Below are positions 15,473 to 20,561 of a stretch of 20,561 bases of DNA, piece after piece; positions within the stretch are counted from its first letter, which is position 1; each line of letters starts with the position of its first letter. Both the position numbers and the translations under genes were made by a program. The DNA comes from GCA-2733415 sp049609325 (GTDB lineage: Bacteria > Bacteroidota > Bacteroidia > Flavobacteriales > Flavobacteriaceae): NCBI GenBank assembly GCA_049609325.1, contig JBMYYK010000035.1, positions 1-20,561 on the forward strand, read 5' to 3'. Below the pieces are notes generated by a model. The model saw only the letters and a program-made list of their open reading frames with translations. It was not told the origin of the DNA and searched no databases.

Positions 15473-16505
15473 TTGTAGATGCAATTACAGAGGTGTCACT
15501 CCATTCATTAATCCAGTTGCCTAATAATTCAGCCCAATCATCATTATCATTTAAACACGGAATGGTGTGAAAGGCTTCACCACCAACTTCTTTAAATAAT
15601 TCGGCACCTTCCATGGCAATTTCTTCTAAAGTTTCTAAACAATCTGAAACAAATGCAGGGGTTACAACTACCATCTTTTTAGTGCCATTTAATCCAAAAC
15701 GTTCAATTGTTCTGTCGGTATATGGTAACAGCCATTGGTCAAATCCTAATCGAGATTGGAATGAAGTACTGTAAGTCCCCTCTTTTAAGTTAAGTTGCTT
15801 AGCTACCATTTTAGTGGTTTCAAAACATTGATGACGGTAACAAAACTGATGTGCTTTAGAAGCTGTGTCACAACAACTACCGTCTATCTTACAGTGCGAT
15901 TTTGTAATGTCTTGCTTTCTGATATGTCGTTCAGGCACACCATGATATGAAAATAATAAATGGTCGTACTCAATGTTTTCTAAACCTTTTTTTATTGAAT
16001 TAGAAAGGACATTTATATAGCCATTTTTATTGTAAAATGCCGGTAAAGAACTAATCTTAAGGTTAGGGAAGTGTTCTTGTTGTAATTTGTCTGCCAACAC
16101 CGTAATGGTTTCTGTAGTGGCCATTGCAAATTGCGGATAAAGCGGCATAATATACACTTCTGTAACGCCTTTGTCTACTAATTCTTGTAATCCGTTTTTT
16201 ATAGTCATTGCCCCATATCTCATGGCTAATGCTACAGGTAATTGCGTATGAGATTGTACTTTCTCTTTTAGGCGTTCAGAAATTACAATTAAAGGCGATC
16301 CGTCTTTCCACCATATTTTTTGATAGGCTTCTGCAGATTTCTTAGGTCTGGTTTTTAAAATGATCCCTTTTACAATAAGCGCTCTTAATAAATAGTTGAC
16401 ATCTATAACGCGAGGATCCATCAGGAACTCATCTAAATATTTTTTTACATCTTTAGGATTTGTGCTATCTGGTGATCCTAAATTAACAAGTAAAACCCCT
16501 TTCAT
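15465..16505 (-). CDS. hemH: Ferrochelatase with a five-cysteine insert, possible Fe-S cluster site
   Basis: HemH inserts Fe2+ into protoporphyrin IX to make protoheme. The 346-residue protein carries the family motifs: LLVNLGSPD (5-13), the catalytic SYHGVPERH (186-194) with His188, and SDCLETLEE (287-295) with the metal-binding Glu291. Right after the catalytic His comes a stretch with five cysteines in 23 residues: Cys205, Cys211, Cys212, Cys222 and Cys227 (spacing C-x5-CC-x9-C-x4-C). E. coli-type enzymes are shorter here and keep only the last cysteine, as I recall. A class of bacterial ferrochelatases with an internal [2Fe-2S] site has been described, and this insert fits such a site. 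The gene begins 1 bp after the AraC regulator stop and overlaps hemJ at the end, so these three genes form a very tight unit. Confidence 0.95.
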   Translation of the reverse strand: MKGVLLVNLGSPDSTNPKDVKKYLDEFLMDPRVIDVNYLLRALIVKGIILKTRPKKSAEAYQKIWWKDGSPLIVISERLKEKVQSHTQLPVALAMRYGAMTIKNGLQELVDKGVTEVYIMPLYPQFAMATTETITVLADKLQQEHFPNLKISSLPAFYNKNGYINVLSNSIKKGLENIEYDHLLFSYHGVPERHIRKQDITKSHCKIDGSCCDTASKAHQFCYRHQCFETTKMVAKQLNLKEGTYSTSFQSRLGFDQWLLPYTDRTIERFGLNGTKKMVVVTPAFVSDCLETLEEIAMEGAELFKEVGGEAFHTIPCLNDNDDWAELLGNWINEWSDTSVIASTNG

Positions 16506-16506
16506 G

Positions 16507-17370
16507 TTATTGTTCTTGATTTAATGATTGAATGTATTTTTTTGGTGTGATACCAAATTTCTTTTTGAATGCCGCTATAAAATGACTTGAAGTACTGTAG
16601 CCAACTTGCAGACCTACTTCATTTACATTAACGGTGTTGGTTTCTAACAGTTTGCGTGCGTATTCCATTTTGTAGTTGAACAAAAAACTAAATACAGAAT
16701 CACCATAAATTTGCTTGAAGCCTTCTTTTATTTTTTTCAGACTTAAACCTACTTCATCTGCTAATTCTTGTAGACTTGGTGGTTCGGCCATTCTGCTAAT
16801 CACAATATCTTTAGCCTTTTTTATTTTCTGAACATAATCTTCATCAATTAAAAACGGACACTTTTCATTATTCGTTTCTTCATTTGTATTGAAAAACAAG
16901 CTTAGCAATTCATAAACTTTACCTTTAACATATAAGTTTTTAATAGAACTGTTTACGTTAAAGTTTAATATCTGATTTAAAACTATCGCCATTTGTGGTG
17001 TAGTTTGTCCGTCATCATAATATTTTTTTGTTTTGTTTTCATCACTTAAAAACGGGATGTAAGCTGCTTCTTGTGAAAATAAGGAATGAAATTTTTCTAT
17101 GGATATAAGTACAGATATCACCCATGATTTTGAGCGTAACTCTAAGTTGACAGGTAGTTTTTTTATCGTGTTATACAAGAGCATATGTCTTGAGTCTAAC
17201 ACATCAAATGTGTAACTACTATCATTAAATATAAAACGAGAGCTACCTTTTATGCAAAAATGAAATTGAATGTAATTACTGTCGATGTCTTTTACAAAGT
17301 GCTGAATTTCATCGGTTTCATTCTTAGAAAGTAATACAAAAAAGCCTTTTTCTAGTTTTATTTCTGTCAT
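16507..17370 (-). CDS. AraC-family transcriptional regulator of PchR-like build, divergent from hemA
   Basis: A 287-residue regulator. The C-terminal AraC DNA-binding domain has two helix-turn-helix units: SLQELADEVGLSLKKIKEGF (199-218) and VNEVGLQVGYSTSSHFIAAF (about 249-268), followed by the KKKFGITPKKY signature. The N-terminal half (about 1-165) lacks an AraC-type arabinose pocket but has the layout of PchR-like regulators, which respond to iron-siderophore ligands: a beta-rich sensing part, then 'lyvKgKvyELLsLff' at about 147-160. An open frame reaches further upstream only to a TTG at 17445; I start at the first ATG (17368-17370), which leaves a leader of about 95 bases. It lies 1 bp before hemH, transcribed away from hemA. 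A heme- or porphyrin-responsive role is inferred from this position, not read from the protein. Confidence 0.88.
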   Translation of the reverse strand: MTEIKLEKGFFVLLSKNETDEIQHFVKDIDSNYIQFHFCIKGSSRFIFNDSSYTFDVLDSRHMLLYNTIKKLPVNLELRSKSWVISVLISIEKFHSLFSQEAAYIPFLSDENKTKKYYDDGQTTPQMAIVLNQILNFNVNSSIKNLYVKGKVYELLSLFFNTNEETNNEKCPFLIDEDYVQKIKKAKDIVISRMAEPPSLQELADEVGLSLKKIKEGFKQIYGDSVFSFLFNYKMEYARKLLETNTVNVNEVGLQVGYSTSSHFIAAFKKKFGITPKKYIQSLNQEQ

Positions 17371-17425
17371 GGTACTTTTATCGTTGTTTTTAGCCGTGGT
17401 AAAATCTCTATTTTTATATAGTTTA

Positions 17426-17442
17426 TTTAGAATTGTTCTAAA
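17426..17442. repeat. 7-bp inverted repeat in the araC leader
   Basis: TTTAGAA-TTG-TTCTAAA is a perfect dyad with a 3-bp spacer. It lies about 25-40 bases after the predicted araC transcription start and 56 bp before its ATG. It could be an operator or a small leader hairpin. It is AT-rich, so chance is a real possibility in this base composition. Confidence 0.35.
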
Positions 17443-17472
17443 CAAATTGACTCTAAACGCTTTATAACGCTA

Positions 17473-17507
17473 CAAAACTACACTTTTGAGAGGTTTTTTA
17501 AGACAAA
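17473..17507 (-). promoter_or_regulatory. Promoter of the araC-hemH-hemJ unit
   Basis: On the minus strand TTTG (plus bases 17504-17507) is followed after 23 bp by TAGTTTTG (17473-17480), a full TAnnTTTG match at the upper end of the accepted spacing. The start of transcription would be near 17467, giving an untranslated leader of about 95 bases to the ATG at 17370. Confidence 0.55.
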
Positions 17508-17576
17508 AAGAGAAATAAAAAATAAAAATCGACATAAAAAGAACTTCTAGCGACACTTTTATTGAAAGCATAGTGA

Positions 17577-17584
17577 TATTTTTG
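17577..17584 (+). promoter_or_regulatory. Probable -7 box of hemA
   Basis: TATTTTTG is a full match to TAnnTTTG on the plus strand, 21 bp ahead of ATG 17606. No TTG stands 17-23 bp upstream, so the promoter may need an activator, such as the neighbouring AraC protein (inference). The box overlaps the GTG at 17573 and puts the transcription start close to ATG 17591, which supports a start at 17606. Confidence 0.5.
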
Positions 17585-17605
17585 TATTCCATGAAAATGA
17601 TTACT

Positions 17606-18850
17606 ATGCAGCAAAGACCCGAGTCAAAAGGAGATACATTTTACGCCATAGGGCTAAGTTATAAAAAAGCAGACGCTAAAATAAGAGGAAAGTTTAGCTT
17701 AGACGCACAAAAAAAAGAAGCCTTATTACTGCAAGCTAAGGCAGAAGGCGTTTCAAATTTAATAGTAACCTCTACGTGCAACAGAACAGAGTTGTATGGT
17801 TTTGCACAACACCCATTTCAGTTAATTAAGCATTTATGTGAAAATACCAACGGAAGCGTAGAAGAGTTTCAAAAAGTGGCATATGTGTATAAAAGTAATG
17901 AAGCCATCAGGCATATGTTTAGGGTAGGAACTGGTCTGGATAGTCAAATATTGGGTGATTTTGAAATTATAAGTCAACTAAAAAACAGTTTTATACTCTC
18001 TAAAAAACACAATTTAGTTGATGCATACATGGAACGCTTGATAAACGAAGTTATTCGTGCAAGTAAGAAAATTAAAAATGAAACCGAAATAAGTTCGGGA
18101 GCAACTTCAGTATCATTTGCATCGGTTCAATATGTTTTAAATAATGTGGCCAATGTATCTGATAAAAACATATTGTTATTTGGTACAGGTAAAATAGGAA
18201 GAAATACGTGTGATAATTTAGTGAAACACATAGATAACAAGCATATTTCGTTAATCAATAGAACTAAGGACAAGGCAGAAAAAATAGCCGGAAAATTTGA
18301 TTTAACAGTAAAAGACTATTCAAATTTACAAGCAGAAATTCAACAGTCAGATATTTTAATTGTCGCAACTGGAGCTCAGCAACCTACTGTTGATAAGGAG
18401 GTGTTATCGTCTACCAATAAAGAATTGTTAATATTAGATTTATCAATTCCTAAAAACGTGTCAGACGATGTGTTAGAACTTCCAAACGTTACCTTAGTAC
18501 ATTTAGATGACTTGTCAAAAGTAACAGATGATACTTTGGAAAAGCGTAAAGAGCATTTGCCACAAGCCGAGTTGATTATAAGTGAAGTAAAGTCCGATTT
18601 TTTAGCATGGTTAGAAACCCGAAAATTTGCGCCAACAATTAAAGCGTTAAAATCTAAGCTGCAAGAAATAAAATCAGAAGAAATAGATTTCCAACGTCGT
18701 AAAAGCAATGACTTTAATGAAGCGCAAGCAGAAGTGTTGTCAGACAGAATAATACAAAAAATCACGAAACACTTCGCTAATCACTTAAAAGCTGATGATA
18801 CAGCAACTGGTGAAAGTATTGAAATGATTCAGAAAGTATTCCAACTCTAA
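17606..18850 (+). CDS. hemA: Glutamyl-tRNA reductase
   Basis: HemA reduces glutamyl-tRNA(Glu) to glutamate-1-semialdehyde with NADPH, the first committed step of C5-pathway heme synthesis and usually the control point. From ATG 17606 the product is 414 residues. Seen: catalytic Cys58 in TSTCNRTELYG, the GLDSQILGDFEI stretch in place of the usual GEPQILGQ (a form I regard as normal in flavobacteria), the nucleotide-binding LLFGTGKIGRN (about 190-200), and the C-terminal dimerisation helix region after about 330. In-frame ATGs exist at 17591 and 17597. I chose 17606 because it leaves 11 residues before the conserved FYAIGLSYKK and lies behind the -7 box. hemC follows after 4 bp. The divergent araC suggests regulated expression. 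Confidence 0.95.
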   Translation: MQQRPESKGDTFYAIGLSYKKADAKIRGKFSLDAQKKEALLLQAKAEGVSNLIVTSTCNRTELYGFAQHPFQLIKHLCENTNGSVEEFQKVAYVYKSNEAIRHMFRVGTGLDSQILGDFEIISQLKNSFILSKKHNLVDAYMERLINEVIRASKKIKNETEISSGATSVSFASVQYVLNNVANVSDKNILLFGTGKIGRNTCDNLVKHIDNKHISLINRTKDKAEKIAGKFDLTVKDYSNLQAEIQQSDILIVATGAQQPTVDKEVLSSTNKELLILDLSIPKNVSDDVLELPNVTLVHLDDLSKVTDDTLEKRKEHLPQAELIISEVKSDFLAWLETRKFAPTIKALKSKLQEIKSEEIDFQRRKSNDFNEAQAEVLSDRIIQKITKHFANHLKADDTATGESIEMIQKVFQL

Positions 18851-18854
18851 TTTC

Positions 18855-19769
18855 ATGAACAAAGTAATAAGAATAGGTACGCGCGATAGTCAGTTGGCTT
18901 TATGGCAAGCAGAAACTGTACAGCAGAAGCTAGAAAACTTAGGGTATAAAACAGAGCTTGTTCCGGTGAAATCTACAGGTGATGTCGTGTTAGACAAGCC
19001 ATTATATGAGTTAGGAATAACAGGTATATTTACTAAAACCTTAGATGTAGCCATGTTAAATGGCACGGTTGATATTGCAGTACATTCAATGAAAGACGTG
19101 CCAACAATATTGCCAATAGGTATTAGGCAATCGGCAGTATTAACACGCGCCAATTCTATGGATATTTTGGTGCATAAAGGCTTAGAGTTTTTAGAAGCAG
19201 AAGGAACAATTGCAACTGGAAGTTTACGCCGAAAAGCACAATGGTTACATAAGTATCCAAATCATAAAGTTGTTGATTTACGGGGCAACGTTAATTTGCG
19301 TTTACAGAAGTTAAACGATAACGATTGGGGAGGCGCAATTTTCGCAAAGGCTGGGTTGGAACGCATAGAGGTTTTACCAGAGAATTACATCGATTTGAGT
19401 TGGATGGTGCCGGCACCAGCTCAAGGAGCGGTTGTGGTACATACTATGACAGACGATGATTTTACCACGGAAGCTGTAGCTAAGTTAAATGACATTAACA
19501 CAGAAATGTGTACTGCTGTAGAGCGTGAATTTTTAAGAGAATTGGAAGGTGGTTGTACAGCACCAATTGGGGCTTTGGCAACTATTGAAAATAATTTAAT
19601 GTCTTTTGAAGGTGTATTATTCTCATTAGATGGTGAGCAAAAAATAGAAGTTGCTCTTAAAGATATTCCTGTTTCTGAAATTAAGAATATGGGAAAACAA
19701 AGCGCGCAAGAAGTATTGTCTAACGGTGGTAAGGAGTTAATGCAGCAAATAAGAGCAGAGCTCAAATAA
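18855..19769 (+). CDS. hemC: Hydroxymethylbilane synthase (porphobilinogen deaminase)
   Basis: HemC joins four porphobilinogen molecules into linear hydroxymethylbilane, using a covalently bound dipyrromethane cofactor. The 304-residue length is standard. Seen: the RIGTRDSQLALWQ opening (6-18), catalytic Asp81 in HSMKDVP, the arginines that hold substrate carboxylates in TGSLRRKAQ (Arg125, Arg126) and DLRGNVNLRL (Arg143, Arg149), PAPAQGA (187-192), and the cofactor-binding Cys234 in EGGCTAPIGA. Everything needed is present. The gene is 4 bp after hemA and 6 bp before hemD, so the three are one operon. Confidence 0.97.
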   Translation: MNKVIRIGTRDSQLALWQAETVQQKLENLGYKTELVPVKSTGDVVLDKPLYELGITGIFTKTLDVAMLNGTVDIAVHSMKDVPTILPIGIRQSAVLTRANSMDILVHKGLEFLEAEGTIATGSLRRKAQWLHKYPNHKVVDLRGNVNLRLQKLNDNDWGGAIFAKAGLERIEVLPENYIDLSWMVPAPAQGAVVVHTMTDDDFTTEAVAKLNDINTEMCTAVEREFLRELEGGCTAPIGALATIENNLMSFEGVLFSLDGEQKIEVALKDIPVSEIKNMGKQSAQEVLSNGGKELMQQIRAELK

Positions 19770-19775
19770 ATTGTA

Positions 19776-20429
19776 ATGAAGAGCATAAAAGTTCTATCTA
19801 CTAAACAACTCTCTTCAGAGCAACAGCAAAAGTTAGATGATGCTATGTTTGACCTAGAAATGTATGATGCTATTTCAATCAAACAATTACCTTATGAGAA
19901 TTCTGATGAGGTAGAAAACGCCATTATTACAAGTCAGAATGCAGCGCAAAGTATTATAGATGGAAACACTCAAATTAAGCAAGTGTTTTGTGTAGGTCAA
20001 AAAACGGCTAGCCTATTAAAATCTCAAAATTACAATGTGGTTAGAATAGCTGAAAACGCATTGGTTTTGGCAAAATGTATAGTAAAAAACTATAAAAATG
20101 ACGATTTTACGTTCTTTTGTGGGAATATCCGTCGTGATGAGTTGCCAAATGTATTGACGGAAAACTCTATCAGTTTTAATGAACAAGTGGTTTATGAAAC
20201 CAGTCTGAAGTCTCAAAAATTTAATAAAAGTTTCGATGCCGTTTTGTTTTTTAGTCCAAGTGCAGTTCAGAGTTATGTGCAAGACAATTCATTAACTAAT
20301 TCATTAGCGTTCTGTATAGGAAATACAACAGCGGAAGAAGCTAAATTACATTGCTCAGAAGTGGTTGTCGCTACTAGCCCAACAATAGAAGATGCAATTA
20401 CAGCTCTTGTAGAGCATTTCAAAAGCTAA
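19776..20429 (+). CDS. hemD: Uroporphyrinogen-III synthase
   Basis: HemD closes hydroxymethylbilane into uroporphyrinogen III with inversion of ring D. This family is poorly conserved, so the call leans on position (6 bp after hemC), on length (217 residues) and on a few family-like elements: the AIITSQNAAQSI turn (about 49-60), FCVGQKTASLLKS (about 71-83), and the late FFSPSAVQSY with FCIGNTTAEEA (about 154-194), the usual 'SPSav' and 'iG.tTa' motifs. There is no signal peptide. The next gene is ileS, 59 bp away, so the operon probably ends here; hemE does not follow. Confidence 0.92.
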   Translation: MKSIKVLSTKQLSSEQQQKLDDAMFDLEMYDAISIKQLPYENSDEVENAIITSQNAAQSIIDGNTQIKQVFCVGQKTASLLKSQNYNVVRIAENALVLAKCIVKNYKNDDFTFFCGNIRRDELPNVLTENSISFNEQVVYETSLKSQKFNKSFDAVLFFSPSAVQSYVQDNSLTNSLAFCIGNTTAEEAKLHCSEVVVATSPTIEDAITALVEHFKS

Positions 20430-20488
20430 ATAGTATCATCTTTCCTATAAATTGCTTATTTTCGCGTACTTATAAAATAAACAAGAAA
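20430..20488 (+). promoter_or_regulatory. Short gap before ileS with a partial -7 box
   Basis: This 59-bp space contains TATTTTCG at 20457-20464, one base off TAnnTTTG and 24 bp from the ileS ATG. No good upstream TTG and no clear terminator for the hem operon are seen, so read-through from hemD into ileS is possible. Confidence 0.35.
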
Positions 20489-20561
20489 ATGAGTACGAAG
20501 TTTACCGAATACAAGGGGCTTAACTTGCCAAATGTTGCTGATGAAATATTAAAATTCTGGG
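20489..20561 (+). CDS. ileS: Isoleucyl-tRNA synthetase, N-terminus only (runs off the window)
   Basis: An ATG at 20489-20491 opens a frame that stays open to the last base, giving 24 residues. They read MSTKFTEYKGLNLPNVADEI and then LKFW, the N-terminal pattern I know from Bacteroidota IleS (the F-x-E-Y-K-G-L-x-L-P segment before the first helix), which charges tRNA(Ile) with isoleucine. The class I HIGH and KMSKS motifs lie beyond the edge, so the call rests on this short stretch. Confidence 0.82.
   Translation, partial: MSTKFTEYKGLNLPNVADEILKFW

Noticed and set aside
17371..17445. Upstream extension of the AraC protein to a TTG at 17445
   Set aside because: The extra 25 residues are Lys/Asn-rich and unlike a domain, and a normal ATG at 17370 leads directly into the sensing domain; the dyad also falls in this stretch.
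17573..17605. Longer HemA start at GTG 17573 or ATG 17591
   Set aside because: The -7 box lies at 17577-17584, so a transcript would begin after the GTG and about at 17591.
18376..18765. Open frame of 129 codons on the minus strand inside hemA
   Set aside because: It is fully antisense to a well-conserved gene, its composition is Ser/Cys-rich as expected from the reverse of Bacteroidota coding DNA, and it has no promoter or motif.
19421..19882. Open frame of 153 codons on the minus strand across the hemC-hemD junction
   Set aside because: It is antisense to hemC catalytic motifs and to the hemD start, with a Ser/Cys-rich artefact-like product and no independent support.
20403..20415. Small inverted repeat GCTCT-TGT-AGAGC at the end of hemD, considered as a terminator
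   Set aside because: The stem is only 5 bp, lies in coding sequence, and is followed by mixed sequence without a T-run.
1..20561. Search by eye for tRNAs, CRISPR arrays, insertion sequences, phage or defence genes
   Set aside because: No direct repeat series, terminal inverted repeats, transposase or tRNA-like stretch was seen; intergenic gaps are all under about 240 bases and read as promoter regions.

Overview
The window is chromosomal DNA from a member of the Bacteroidota, most likely a marine-type Flavobacteriaceae. It is AT-rich. The genes lack Shine-Dalgarno boxes. Several intergenic regions carry the Bacteroidota promoter signature (TTTG, 17-23 bp, TAnnTTTG). The protein families also fit: a single-subunit b-type SdhC, a BNR/sortilin-like secreted propeller protein, an acidic-lipobox lipoprotein, HemJ instead of HemG/HemY, and a HemA of flavobacterial type. 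There are no tRNA or rRNA genes, insertion sequences, CRISPR arrays or phage genes, and coding density is very high.

Layout from left to right. (1) 1-1828, minus strand: succinate dehydrogenase sdhC then sdhA; sdhA runs off the left edge. (2) 1969-3218, plus strand: a RimK-type ATP-grasp ligase followed after 8 bp by a small NTF2/SnoaL-like protein. (3) 3253-7508, minus strand: three tightly spaced envelope genes, a 947-residue BNR-repeat propeller, an acidic lipoprotein and a small secreted protein. (4) 7643-8935, plus strand: Xaa-Pro aminopeptidase, ending in a strong hairpin terminator that lies partly inside the last codons of the convergent brnQ. (5) 8968-10257, minus strand: BrnQ branched-chain amino-acid carrier; divergent from it at 10299-11078 is an alpha/beta hydrolase whose promoter lies inside brnQ. 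(6) 11075-17370, minus strand: a tight run of araC regulator, hemH, hemJ, a sensor histidine kinase, an enoyl-CoA hydratase and a 516-residue secreted protein. (7) 17606-20429, plus strand: hemA, hemC, hemD, followed by the first 24 codons of ileS.

The most coherent biology is the heme block. The first committed steps (hemA, hemC, hemD) and the last two steps (hemJ, hemH) leave divergently from one intergenic region. The first gene on the terminal-step side is an AraC-family regulator of PchR-like architecture, one base from hemH. This suggests a single ligand-responsive control point for both ends of tetrapyrrole synthesis. The ferrochelatase has a five-cysteine insert that may bind an Fe-S cluster. 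A histidine kinase without a partner regulator, an enoyl-CoA hydratase and an unknown secreted protein appear to be co-transcribed behind the heme genes. hemB, hemE and hemN/hemF are not in the window; ileS follows hemD.

I found no clearly new defence or mobile system. The least explained parts are the three-gene envelope operon at 3253-7508, the 516-residue secreted protein, and the pairing of RimK with an NTF2-like protein.
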